A stretch of DNA of 64,000 nucleotides from Anaerostipes sp. 992a (lineage in GTDB: Bacteria > Bacillota > Clostridia > Lachnospirales > Lachnospiraceae): the NCBI RefSeq assembly GCF_001940245.1, contig NZ_MJIG01000003.1, positions 1 through 64,000 on the forward strand, in the 5' to 3' direction. Both the position numbers and the translations under genes were made by a program. How positions within the stretch are numbered: the first letter of the stretch is position 1; the number at the start of each line of letters is the position of its first letter. Shown here one piece after another: positions 51,138 to 60,463 of this stretch. Below the pieces are notes generated by a model, which worked only from the letters and a program-made list of their open reading frames with translations, was not told the origin of the DNA and searched no databases.

Positions 51138-52613
51138 ATGAGAAAACAATTGTGTTATTCTTATTTAGCTGTAATTATTTTGGCAATACTCGGCACGAGT
51201 GTTGCCTTTTGTTCCCTTGGATACAGCTATTTAAAAGAAGAAAATTATAATCGATTTACAGAAGAGGTTCGTCTGCTGGCAGGAGAACTGAAAGAAAAAG
51301 ATATGGCAGAGCAAGAAAGTCTGAATCGCTTTGTGGAGGGAGCATCCAAGCGTATAGATGCCAGAATCAGTATTATCAATGGCCAAGGCTATGTGATTGC
51401 GGATTCAGAGTCGAAAACGGCGGAGAATCACAAGCATCGAAAGGAAGTCAGGGAGGCTATGCAGGGAAAGGTAGGAAAAGATGTAAGAGGATCTGCAACC
51501 ACGGGAATCTCTTATTATTATACGGCATTGAAAACAACCATTAATGGAGTGGACTATATTGTAAGAATTGCCATGCCTCAAAAAAATGTTAATCAATTGA
51601 TTTACAATCTTGCTGTGTCTATTGTGACGATTTCTGTGATCTGCTTAGCCATTGCCATGCTTTTAGCATATTATTTTGTGCGAAAAATTACAGAGCCAGT
51701 TTATGATATTTCAGAAAAAGCAGAATTAATTGCAGGCGGCGATTATAAGATTCATATTCGTCCTACAGGAACAGGACATATCTATCGTTTGTCAAGGGCG
51801 CTGGATCATATGGTGGAGAGTCTTAGGGAGAACCAAAAGACTTTAGAAAAGCAGAATCAGGAACTAAGGGAACTGGAAGAATTACGTGCCAGATTCGTAT
51901 CCAATGTTACACATGAACTGAAGACACCACTTACTTCCATACGGGGATTTGTAGACACGTTGAAGGAAGGGGCTATTCATGATCCCAATGTATCCATGCG
52001 TTTTTTAGATATTATTGATATTGAAGCAGAGCGTTTGTCCAGATTGATCAGTGATGTATTATCTTTATCTGAAATTGAACAGAGAAAAGGAGGAGAGATT
52101 GTCTACTGCAATGTTGCTCAGGTAGTTGGAGACGTTGATGAAATTCTTCAAATGAAAATGAAGAAAAAGAAGAAGGAATTGAAAAAAAGCGGGAAAAAGG
52201 GCAGTGATGTAAAGCTGTTTGTAGATCTGGGAAAAGATATTCCAGATTATCCATGTGATGAGTCACATATGAAAGAGGTTCTGATCAATCTTGTGGACAA
52301 TGCATTGAAATATACATTGGAGGGTTCCGTTACGCTTCGGGTGTTTGAATGGAATCATATTTTGCATATTCAGGTTAAGGATACAGGAATTGGAATTGCC
52401 AAGGAGCATCTTCCACGATTATTTGAGAGGTTTTATCGGGTAGACAAGGGAAGATCCAGAAAACAGGGGGGAACAGGACTTGGACTTTCTATCGTAAAAC
52501 AGATTGTGGATTTGTATGGAGGGACCATTAAGGTGGACAGTAATCTCGGATATGGAACCACCTTCCGCATTTATTTCCCATATGACCAGGAGAAAAAAAG
52601 TCTTGAAAAATAG
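51138..52613 (+). CDS. phoR: Phosphate sensor histidine kinase
   Basis: 491 aa. Two membrane helices (about 8-30 and 160-182) enclose an external sensor domain of about 130 residues. HAMP, a coiled linker, HisKA with FVSNVTHELKTPLTS (His phosphosite) and HATPase with NLVDNALKY, DTGIGIAKEH and GGTGLGLSIVKQ follow. A Lys-rich insert (KMKKKKKELKKSGKK) lies in the ATPase part. It is last in the pst-pho operon. Confidence 0.93.
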   Translation: MRKQLCYSYLAVIILAILGTSVAFCSLGYSYLKEENYNRFTEEVRLLAGELKEKDMAEQESLNRFVEGASKRIDARISIINGQGYVIADSESKTAENHKHRKEVREAMQGKVGKDVRGSATTGISYYYTALKTTINGVDYIVRIAMPQKNVNQLIYNLAVSIVTISVICLAIAMLLAYYFVRKITEPVYDISEKAELIAGGDYKIHIRPTGTGHIYRLSRALDHMVESLRENQKTLEKQNQELRELEELRARFVSNVTHELKTPLTSIRGFVDTLKEGAIHDPNVSMRFLDIIDIEAERLSRLISDVLSLSEIEQRKGGEIVYCNVAQVVGDVDEILQMKMKKKKKELKKSGKKGSDVKLFVDLGKDIPDYPCDESHMKEVLINLVDNALKYTLEGSVTLRVFEWNHILHIQVKDTGIGIAKEHLPRLFERFYRVDKGRSRKQGGTGLGLSIVKQIVDLYGGTIKVDSNLGYGTTFRIYFPYDQEKKSLEK

Positions 52614-52644
52614 AAGATGATAGTGTATCTTAAAAAATATAGGA

Positions 52645-52738
52645 TTATGTGACTGGCGGATAGACAGAGGAGACTTTGTCTGAGTAGAAAAACTACAGGG
52701 AGCATAAGCCTGATGAACGCCGACCGCCTGGGCAAGCC
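52645..52738 (+). promoter_or_regulatory. ZTP (pfl) riboswitch upstream of purH
   Basis: The first conserved part is TGACTGGCGG near 52650. The highly conserved 3' part CCGACCGCCTGGGCA is at about 52720-52734. Between them is a hairpin GACAGAGG / CTTTGTC. ZTP riboswitches sense the purine-folate alarmone ZMP/ZTP, which builds up when the PurH formyl-transfer step is starved of folate. This fits purH directly downstream. Confidence 0.88.
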
Positions 52739-52773
52739 GCATATAAGTCTAAAGCATTGTAAAGGAGAAATTT

Positions 52774-54327
52774 ATGAGAGCATTAATTAGTGTATCCGAC
52801 AAAACAGGCATTGTTGATGTTGCAAAACAATTAGTGGAATTAGGAGTAGAGATTATTTCCACAGGAGGAACTTATAAGAAATTAAAGGAAGAAGGCGTTC
52901 CTGCAATCGAAATTTCTGAAATTACTGGTTTTCCAGAATGTTTGGATGGACGTGTAAAGACATTGCATCCAAAAGTGCATGCTGGTCTTCTTGCCATGAG
53001 AAGCAATGAAGAACATATGAAGCAATTAAAGGAATTAGAAGTAGATACCATTGATTTTGTATTTGTAAATCTTTATCCATTTAAAGAAACAATCTTAAAA
53101 GATGGAGTAACACGAGCAGAGGCAGTGGAGAACATCGATATCGGTGGACCAACGATGCTTCGTTCAGCTGCTAAAAACTATCAGGATGTTACGGTAGTCG
53201 TAGATCCTGCTGATTATGAAACAGTTTTAACAGAATTAAAGGAAGAAGGCGAAGTAAGCTTAGATACAAAGTTTTACTTAATGCATAAAGTATTCATGCA
53301 TACTTCTAACTATGATACGATGATTGCAGCATATTTGAAAAAAGAAAGAGGAGATGATTCTCTTCCAGAGACATTGACACTGACTTATGAAAAGGTTCAG
53401 GATATGCGTTATGGTGAAAATCCTCATCAGAAAGCAGCATTTTATCGTGAAATCGGTAAGAAAGCAGGTTCCTTAGTAGATGCTGTTCAGTTAAACGGAA
53501 AAGAATTATCATTTAATAATATTAATGATACCAATGGAGCTTTGGAATTATTAAAAGAATTTACAGAGCCAACGGTTGTTGCATGTAAGCATGGTAATCC
53601 ATGTGGCGTGGGCAGTGCAGACAACATTATGGATGCATGGACAAAAGCGTTTGAAGCAGATAAGACATCTATCTTTGGTGGAATTGTTGTGATGAATCGC
53701 CCGGTTACGTTAGAATTGGCAACAGAACTTAAGAAGATTTTCTTAGAAGTAATTGTAGCACCAGAGTATGACCCAGAAGGATTGGCTTTATTACAGCAGA
53801 AGAAAAATGTCCGTGTATTACAGTTAGCGGATATCTCCGTACCACAGCCAGCAGGTTCTTTAGATCTTAAAAAGGTAAATGGCGGATTGATCGTACAGAC
53901 TATCGACAGTGAACTTCTTCATGAAGAAGATTTGAAAGTAGTAACAGAAGTTCAGCCAACAAAAGAACAGATGGAAGATATGTTGTTTGCATGGAAGGTT
54001 GTGAAATTTACGAAATCCAATGGTATTGCAGTAGCTAAGAATAAACAGTCTGTAGGGATTGGACCTGGACAGGTAAATCGTATCTGGGCTACAAAACAGT
54101 GCTTTGAGCATGCAGAAGAATTAATTGGACCGGATGCAACAAAAGGGGCGGTATTAGCTTCTGATGCATTCTTCCCATTTGATGATTGCGTGGAAGCAGC
54201 ACATCAGGCTGGAATTACAGCAATCATTCAGCCAGGAGGATCTGTAAGAGATCAGGATTCCATCGATAAATGTAATGAGTATGGAATTACCATGGTGTTT
54301 ACAGGAATGAGACATTTTAAACACTAA
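52774..54327 (+). CDS. purH: Bifunctional AICAR transformylase/IMP cyclohydrolase
   Basis: 517 aa, the standard length. The N-terminal IMP cyclohydrolase domain has [39 protein letters not shown] and [16 protein letters not shown]. The C-terminal AICAR transformylase has the catalytic Lys-His pair in ACKHGNPCG, and [10 protein letters not shown]. It performs the last two steps of purine synthesis and is under the ZTP riboswitch. Confidence 0.96.
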   Translation: MRALISVSDKTGIVDVAKQLVELGVEIISTGGTYKKLKEEGVPAIEISEITGFPECLDGRVKTLHPKVHAGLLAMRSNEEHMKQLKELEVDTIDFVFVNLYPFKETILKDGVTRAEAVENIDIGGPTMLRSAAKNYQDVTVVVDPADYETVLTELKEEGEVSLDTKFYLMHKVFMHTSNYDTMIAAYLKKERGDDSLPETLTLTYEKVQDMRYGENPHQKAAFYREIGKKAGSLVDAVQLNGKELSFNNINDTNGALELLKEFTEPTVVACKHGNPCGVGSADNIMDAWTKAFEADKTSIFGGIVVMNRPVTLELATELKKIFLEVIVAPEYDPEGLALLQQKKNVRVLQLADISVPQPAGSLDLKKVNGGLIVQTIDSELLHEEDLKVVTEVQPTKEQMEDMLFAWKVVKFTKSNGIAVAKNKQSVGIGPGQVNRIWATKQCFEHAEELIGPDATKGAVLASDAFFPFDDCVEAAHQAGITAIIQPGGSVRDQDSIDKCNEYGITMVFTGMRHFKH

Positions 54328-54350
54328 GTATAACAAATAATGATAGCAGC

Positions 54351-54388
54351 AATGGAGTTGTTTCTATATAGGGACAGCTCCATTTTTT
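54351..54388 (+). terminator. Terminator of purH
   Basis: AATGGAGTTGTTTC pairs with GGGACAGCTCCATT (G-T pairs allowed), then six T. Confidence 0.85.
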
Positions 54389-54424
54389 ATTACATTAAAA
54401 AATTCCTCGAATTCCTTATGTAAT
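54389..54424. repeat. Small dispersed palindromic repeat, copy c
   Basis: TTACATTAAAAAATT / GAATTCCTTATGTAA, directly after the purH terminator. Same family as 8199-8231 and 19857-19896. Confidence 0.5.
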
Positions 54425-54460
54425 AAAAACCCTATAAATATCAATCAGGAAGGTGAGAAT

Positions 54461-54844
54461 ATGAAGGAAAAATTAAATATGTATACGGTTTGTATGGCAG
54501 GATGGATCATGGGAGTGATGGTAACCATTTATTGTATTTACAAAAATATGGGTAATGTGGGAGTAGTTAATTTGATACTGGCAGGAGTTGTATTCTGGAT
54601 GACCATGATGTTATTTATTCAAGATGTGGCAAAGCCTGTATCAGAGCGTAGATTTTGTAAAGGAATGGAAGGAACAGTGTGGAAAGACTATATTCTTTGT
54701 CTGCTTGCGGATGTCTGTATTGTATTGGGATTTTTAGGATATTTGGCAACAGCTAATTATTTATTTCTGGCGGTGATTTTTCTATTAATACTGATTCGTG
54801 GAATGAAAAGAACCTCATTTTTTCATGAGACAGTAAAAAGATGA
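54461..54844 (+). CDS. Hypothetical membrane protein
   Basis: 127 aa with four predicted helices (about 7-26, 33-53, 78-97, 99-115). There are no recognised motifs and no signal peptide. AGGAAGGTGAG precedes the start. Element R2 lies between this gene and the next good terminator (55650), so R2 may have separated the gene from its terminator. Confidence 0.65.
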   Translation: MKEKLNMYTVCMAGWIMGVMVTIYCIYKNMGNVGVVNLILAGVVFWMTMMLFIQDVAKPVSERRFCKGMEGTVWKDYILCLLADVCIVLGFLGYLATANYLFLAVIFLLILIRGMKRTSFFHETVKR

Positions 54845-54882
54845 GAGAAATAGAAATGGTTGCAAAAATATTTTTATCTAAA

Positions 54883-55617
54883 AAATACGGGTTTCTTTGA
54901 CTACGGGATAATATGTGAGAACGAAATCATTCCGGTCAGCAATCAGGCTACGGAGCTTCCAAATCTGATACATGTTTTCTCTTGTTCCACACCAGGACAG
55001 ACGAAAATCTTATCTCTCGTCCAGGGACAAATGGCTATGTAAGCAAGCTTCCAGCCATTTGTCCTTATGGACGGGCAAAAGCATCGCTTTTGCCAAAGAT
55101 TTTCTGCCTGAGAAAACATGTAAGCTCCTTCGCAGATTGCTTTACCGGAATGGTTTCATTCTTTGTAGTATATTGGCTTCTCCCATATTCGTGTGGAGAA
55201 ACGGAGTGTGGCAAAGAAGAAAACTTTTTCATAGACCATATCCCCGTTTTCCCAACTTATATAGATGCAAGAAAATACAAAAAAAGAACGGAAATGTTCC
55301 AGCAAGGCAATATTTGGAGGAGCTTTTTACTATCACTTACATGATTTGCTCTTTGTCAGAAAATTTTTGCAGAAAGCAACGCTTTCTGCCGCCCATCAGA
55401 GCAAATGGGGAGAAGCTTGCTTAAGAACCATTTGCGGATGGGCGGCATATAAGATTTTCGTCTGGTTCCTACCACGAGAACGCTAAAAGCGAAGCGGCTG
55501 TGGCGAGTGGCAAAAGTGCAAAGCATGTTAGTGATTGTTAAGCTCTGGAAACCTGATTGCCGGCTGGAATCATTTCGTTCTCATCACTTGCATCTGTATT
55601 CCAGAAAACCCTTATTT
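54883..55617. repeat. Structured terminal-inverted-repeat element, copy R2 (735 bp, inverted)
   Basis: Inverted relative to R1. The left half (54883 to about 55240) is a close copy of R1 module B. The right half (about 55310-55617) is module C, a strongly diverged relative of module B that keeps the same hairpins: GCAGAAAGC 55369-55377 / GCTTTCTGC 55381-55389, outer CGCCCATC 55390-55397 / GATGGGCG 55437-55444, inner GCAAATGG 55401-55408 / CCATTTGC 55428-55435, loop with AAGCTTGCTTA. The ends are AAATACGGGTTTCTTTGACT and a decayed AAAACCCTTATTT. Confidence 0.82.
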
Positions 55618-55649
55618 AATGGATTCCAAATATTTATAAAAAACGCAGG

Positions 55650-55695
55650 AGCTGTGTTAAATGAAGTTATTTCACTTCATTTAGCATAGTTCTTT
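55650..55695 (+). terminator. Strong terminator downstream of R2
   Basis: A stem of about 18 bp (GAGCTGTGTTAAATGAAGT with ACTTCATTTAGCATAGTTC, several G-T pairs) followed by a T-rich run. It probably belonged to the membrane-protein gene ending at 54844. Confidence 0.8.
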
Positions 55696-55738
55696 ATTTT
55701 TACATAAATTTACATAAAATAGGGAAAAACAAGGCTAC

Positions 55739-55768
55739 TTGTCTTTTCTACCTTCTTTGTGTTAGAAT
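55739..55768 (+). promoter_or_regulatory. Promoter of the M16 peptidase gene
   Basis: TTGTCT (55739-55744), 18-base spacer, TAGAAT (55763-55768), 60 bases before the start. Confidence 0.55.
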
Positions 55769-55828
55769 GTTTTCCAAGAGAAAAGAGAAATAATAATCAT
55801 ATAGATTTTAATGAAACGAGGGAAATCG

Positions 55829-58732
55829 ATGAATCAAGCATATGAATTAAAGAAAAAAGAATTTTTAGAAGAGTTGAATGGGGTTGGATATATCTTAGAG
55901 CATAAAAAGACAAAGGCCAGAGTTGTAGTCGTTTCGAATGAAGATGAGAATAAAGTATTTCAGATTGGATTCCGTACACCTCCAACGGATGATACAGGAG
56001 TCCCTCATATTTTGGAGCATTCTGTTTTGTGTGGATCTAAAAAATTTCCTTTAAAGGATCCCTTTGTCGAATTAGTAAAAGGGTCTTTGAATACATTTTT
56101 AAATGCGATGACTTATTCAGATAAGACAGTATATCCAATTGCCAGCTGCAATGACAAGGATTTTCATAATTTGATGCATGTTTATCTGGATGCAGTATTC
56201 TATCCGAATATTTATGAAAATGAAAAGATCATGCAGCAGGAAGGATGGCATTATTCTATTGAGAATCCAGAGGATGACATCGTCTATAATGGGGTTGTTT
56301 ATAATGAAATGAAGGGAGTATTTTCTTCCCCAGAGCAACAGCTGATGAGAGTGATCCAGAAATCTCTGTTGCCAGATACTCCATATGGATTTGAGTCCGG
56401 TGGGGATCCAGAATATATTCCAGATTTGACGCAAGAAGCATTTCTTAAGTTCCATAAAACCTATTATCATCCATCCAACAGCTATATCTATTTATATGGA
56501 AATATGGATGTAGAAGAGAACTTAGCCTTTATAGATGAAGAATATTTATCTAAGTTTGACTATCTGTATGTGGATTCTGAGATTGGTGATCAGAAAGCAT
56601 TCGAATCAACCAGACGAGTGGAAGAGGAATATTCTATATCAGAAAATGAGGAAACAGAGAACAAGACATATCTTGCATATAATGCTATTATTGGTAATAG
56701 TTTGGATAAAGAATTATATTTGGCTTTCCAGATTTTGGATTATGTTTTGCTTGGAGCACCGGGAGCACCGGTAAAAGAAGCGTTGATTAAAAAGGGAATT
56801 GGCGTAGATGTATTTAGTTCCTATGATAATGGAATCAAACAGCCAGTATATTCTATTGTGGCACAAAATGCGAATCCAGAACAAGAAAAGGAATTTATTG
56901 AAACTATAGAAACTGCATTAAAAGTGGCGGTGGAAAATGGAATTGACCGCCGTGCGTTAGAAGCAGCTCTGACAAACTATGAATTTAAATACAAAGAAGG
57001 GAACTTTGGAAGATTTCCAAAAGGACTCATCTATGGGTTGAACATGTATGACAGCTGGCTTTATGATGATGACAAACCATTTATTCACGTTAAGACCAAT
57101 GAGACATTTGCAATTTTAAGAGAAAAGCTGGATACGGATTATTTTGAAAATCTGGTTTCTAAGTATTTGCTTTCTAATACTCATAAAACGATTGTAGTCT
57201 TAAAACCAGAAAAAGGACTCAATGCAAAATTAGAGAGCGAGACAAAAGAAAAGCTGGCGGCATTTAAGGCAGCCTTATCTGACAAAGAAGTAGAACAATT
57301 GGTTGAAATGACAAAGGCGTTGAAGAAATATCAGGAAGAGCCGACCAAAAAAGAAGATTTAGAAAAGATTCCTTTATTATCTATTGATGATATTGGAAAA
57401 GAAGGGAAAAAGCTTTATAACACGGAACTTGAGCTGGCAGGAGTCAAAGCAGTGCATCATCCGATTTTTACCAATGGAATTTCCTATATTACCTTGTCGT
57501 TTGATGTAACAAACCTCCCGGTAAGATTAATGCCATATGCTTCTATGCTGACTGGCATCTTCCGTTATGTGAATACAGAGCATTATACTTATAATGAATT
57601 ATCCAATGAGATCAATATCAGCACAGGAGGCATTGGATGTAACTATCATGTAATGCCAAAGGCTGATGAGAAAAGAACGCTGATTGCGATGTGGGATGTA
57701 AAGACAAAATGCTTTTATGATAAGATCAGTGATGCATTCCGACTGATCCAAGAAATCATGTTTACTTCTGATCTGGAGGACCGAGTGCGTTTAAAGGAAA
57801 TTATTGCTAAGATTCATACCCAGTTGAAAATGGGATTTTCTTCAGCGGGACATAAAACGGCTGCAGGGAGAGCATTGTCTTATGTGTCAGAGGGATGCCT
57901 TTATAAGGAAGTAATAGAAGGAATTACTTTCTTTGAATTTTTGGATGATTTATATAAAAACTTTGAAGAAAAAGCAGAAGAATTGATCGCCGGATTAAAA
58001 GAAGCCAGAGAGGCTATCTTTACGAAAGAAAATCTGATGATCAGTATTACCGATGATCAGGATACCAAAGAGGTATTTGAAAAAGAGATAGAAGCATTTG
58101 TTCAGCGATTGTATCCGACAAAAGAAATGAAATATGATCCATTGACCGTAAAGGTGTTAAATGAAGGATTTGCGACAGCCAGCAAGGTACAGTACGTTGC
58201 AACTGCAGGTAACTTTATTGACGCAGGATATCAGTATCATGGAGCACTGAAAGTACTTCAGGTTATGTTCTCCTATGATTATTTGTGGGAAAACATCCGT
58301 GTAAAAGGTGGGGCTTATGGATGCATGTGCAGCTTTGCCAGAAATGGAGATGGATATTTTGTATCTTATCGAGATCCAAAATTAATGGAGACCTATGATA
58401 TTTATAAAAAGGCAAAGGATTATGTTGCATCTTTTGATGCAGATGATCGTACTATGACAAAATATATCATTGGGGCTATCAGTAACATGGATGTGCCAAT
58501 GGAACCATCTGCGAAAGGAGAATTTAGCTTTGGTGCTTATCTGGCTGGAGTAACGGAAGAGATGCTTCAGAAGGAGAGAGAGCAAGTGCTGTCCTGTACA
58601 CAGGAGACGATTCGCAGCTTAGAGCCGATTGTGGAAGCTGTGGCAAATCAAGGTCTGATCTGTGCCATCGGAAATGAGGATAAGATGAAAGAGGCAAAGG
58701 AAAGCTTCTATGAAGTAAAACACGTATTTTAA
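55829..58732 (+). CDS. M16C-family zinc metallopeptidase (presequence-protease-like)
   Basis: 967 aa from ATG 55829, behind CGAGGGAAA; an in-frame ATG at 55811 lacks a site. The inverted zinc motif HxxEH is in PHILEHSVLCGS, with the downstream Glu ligand in YNEMKGVFSSPE. The large size with four repeats matches the Cym1/PreP group, which closes around and degrades short unfolded peptides. There is no signal peptide, so it is cytosolic. It heads a run M16-era-recO. Confidence 0.93.
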   Translation: MNQAYELKKKEFLEELNGVGYILEHKKTKARVVVVSNEDENKVFQIGFRTPPTDDTGVPHILEHSVLCGSKKFPLKDPFVELVKGSLNTFLNAMTYSDKTVYPIASCNDKDFHNLMHVYLDAVFYPNIYENEKIMQQEGWHYSIENPEDDIVYNGVVYNEMKGVFSSPEQQLMRVIQKSLLPDTPYGFESGGDPEYIPDLTQEAFLKFHKTYYHPSNSYIYLYGNMDVEENLAFIDEEYLSKFDYLYVDSEIGDQKAFESTRRVEEEYSISENEETENKTYLAYNAIIGNSLDKELYLAFQILDYVLLGAPGAPVKEALIKKGIGVDVFSSYDNGIKQPVYSIVAQNANPEQEKEFIETIETALKVAVENGIDRRALEAALTNYEFKYKEGNFGRFPKGLIYGLNMYDSWLYDDDKPFIHVKTNETFAILREKLDTDYFENLVSKYLLSNTHKTIVVLKPEKGLNAKLESETKEKLAAFKAALSDKEVEQLVEMTKALKKYQEEPTKKEDLEKIPLLSIDDIGKEGKKLYNTELELAGVKAVHHPIFTNGISYITLSFDVTNLPVRLMPYASMLTGIFRYVNTEHYTYNELSNEINISTGGIGCNYHVMPKADEKRTLIAMWDVKTKCFYDKISDAFRLIQEIMFTSDLEDRVRLKEIIAKIHTQLKMGFSSAGHKTAAGRALSYVSEGCLYKEVIEGITFFEFLDDLYKNFEEKAEELIAGLKEAREAIFTKENLMISITDDQDTKEVFEKEIEAFVQRLYPTKEMKYDPLTVKVLNEGFATASKVQYVATAGNFIDAGYQYHGALKVLQVMFSYDYLWENIRVKGGAYGCMCSFARNGDGYFVSYRDPKLMETYDIYKKAKDYVASFDADDRTMTKYIIGAISNMDVPMEPSAKGEFSFGAYLAGVTEEMLQKEREQVLSCTQETIRSLEPIVEAVANQGLICAIGNEDKMKEAKESFYEVKHVF

Positions 58733-58746
58733 TAGAAAGGATTATT

Positions 58747-59649
58747 ATGCAGGAATTTAAATCAGGATTTGTAACATTAATCGGGCGCCCTAACGTTGGA
58801 AAATCTACATTGATGAATCATTTGATCGGACAGAAGATTGCGATTACATCCAGTAAGCCACAGACTACGAGAAATCGAATTCAGACAGTATTCACAGACG
58901 AAAGAGGACAGATCATCTTTCTGGATACGCCGGGAATCAATCGTGCGAAAAATAAACTGGGAGATTATATGTTAAGCGTTGCCCAGCGTACGCTAAATGA
59001 AGTGGATGTGGTGTTGTGGCTGGTAGAACCGACTACTTTTATTGGAAAAGGTGAGGAATATATCATCGAACAGCTCAAAAAAGTTAAGACACCGATTATT
59101 TTGATCATTAATAAGATTGACACGGTAGAAGAACAGGATGTGTTTGAAGCGATTAAAAAATATAAAGATGTGATCGAATTTGCCGAAATTATTCCGGTTT
59201 CCGCTTTGAAAGATAAAAATACAGATGATGTTATTACGACTATTTTCAAGTATTTAGAGCCAGGTCCAAAATATTATGATGAAGATACAGTTACTGATCA
59301 GCCGGAACGACAGATTGTGGCGGAATTGATTCGTGAAAAGGCATTACGGCTTCTGGATAAAGAAATTCCTCATGGAATAGCTGTAGTCATCGATTCTATG
59401 AAAACGAGAAGAAGAAAAGATATTGTCGATATTGAAGCTACGATTATCTGTGAAAAAGCTTCTCATAAAGGAATTATTATCGGAAAGCAGGGGGCCATGC
59501 TAAAGAAGATTGGAAGTCAGGCACGTCGTGAGATGGAAAATCTTTTAGGGATGAAGGTCAATCTTCAGATTTGGGTGAAGGTGAAGAAGGACTGGAGAGA
59601 TAGTGATTTCTTATTAAAAAATTATGGATATAACAAAAAGGAAGTGTAG
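58747..59649 (+). CDS. era: GTPase Era
   Basis: 300 aa. G1 GRPNVGKST, G3 DTPGI, G4 NKID and G5 SALKDK are followed by a C-terminal KH domain with GIIIGKQGAMLKKIG. It binds the 3' end of 16S rRNA and helps 30S maturation. It starts 14 bases after the M16 gene and runs on into recO. Confidence 0.96.
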   Translation: MQEFKSGFVTLIGRPNVGKSTLMNHLIGQKIAITSSKPQTTRNRIQTVFTDERGQIIFLDTPGINRAKNKLGDYMLSVAQRTLNEVDVVLWLVEPTTFIGKGEEYIIEQLKKVKTPIILIINKIDTVEEQDVFEAIKKYKDVIEFAEIIPVSALKDKNTDDVITTIFKYLEPGPKYYDEDTVTDQPERQIVAELIREKALRLLDKEIPHGIAVVIDSMKTRRRKDIVDIEATIICEKASHKGIIIGKQGAMLKKIGSQARREMENLLGMKVNLQIWVKVKKDWRDSDFLLKNYGYNKKEV

Positions 59650-59655
59650 TCATAT

Positions 59656-60396
59656 ATGGGACAGGAAATTACGGTAACAGGAATGATTCTGTCAGCCGGA
59701 CCTGTTGGAGAATATGACAAACGGATTGTGATGCTTACAAAGGAGAGGGGCAGGATTTCCAGCTTTGTCAGAGGAGCAAGAAAGGCCAATAGTCCCTTTG
59801 TGGCCGTCTGTCAGCCGTTTACTTTTGGAACATTTACGCTGTATGAAGGTAGAAACTCCTTTAATCTAATGAATGCAAAGGTAGAAAATTATTTTGATAC
59901 GATCAAGCAGGATTTGGAATTGATCTATTATGGAAGCTATTTTTGTGAATTTGCCTCTTATCTAACAAGAGAAAATAATGATGAAATGGACATATTAAAG
60001 CTCTTATATCAGACTTTACGGGCATTAGAGAAGGGAACGATTCCTTTACCACTGATTCGAAGCATTTATGAAATCAAGGTATTGGCCTTCTATGGATATG
60101 GGATGGAAAGCTTTGCCTGTATTCGGTGTGGAAGCAGAGAAAATTTAACCTGCTTTCACAGTCGGGCTGGAGGGGTATTGTGCAGTGAGTGTGGAAAAAA
60201 AGAAAAAAGTATCCTCCTTTTGGAATCAACCCTGTATACGATTCAGTATATCATAAGCAGCACAGTGGAAAAATTATATACGTTTCATGTTTCTCCACAG
60301 GTTTTATGTCAGCTTAGGGAGATTTGCAGGGACTATATGGCTGCTTATGTGGACTATTCCTTTAAATCATTAGAATTTATTGATAGAAAGTATTGA
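59656..60396 (+). CDS. recO: DNA repair protein RecO
   Basis: 246 aa. The N-terminal OB fold (GMILSAGPVGEYDKRIVMLTK) is followed by a helical domain with a zinc finger CIRC ... CSEC. RecO loads RecA onto SSB-coated DNA together with RecR. It starts 6 bases after era. The era-recO-glyS order is common in Firmicutes. Confidence 0.94.
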   Translation: MGQEITVTGMILSAGPVGEYDKRIVMLTKERGRISSFVRGARKANSPFVAVCQPFTFGTFTLYEGRNSFNLMNAKVENYFDTIKQDLELIYYGSYFCEFASYLTRENNDEMDILKLLYQTLRALEKGTIPLPLIRSIYEIKVLAFYGYGMESFACIRCGSRENLTCFHSRAGGVLCSECGKKEKSILLLESTLYTIQYIISSTVEKLYTFHVSPQVLCQLREICRDYMAAYVDYSFKSLEFIDRKY

Positions 60397-60421
60397 AAAA
60401 ATATGAAAATGTAGGTACAAT
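60393..60421 (+). promoter_or_regulatory. Promoter of glyS
   Basis: TTGAAA (60393-60398), 17-base spacer, TACAAT (60416-60421), overlapping the recO stop. Confidence 0.6.
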
Positions 60422-60463
60422 AAAACAGATTATACATGAAAACAACAATGCGAGGTAATGAAA

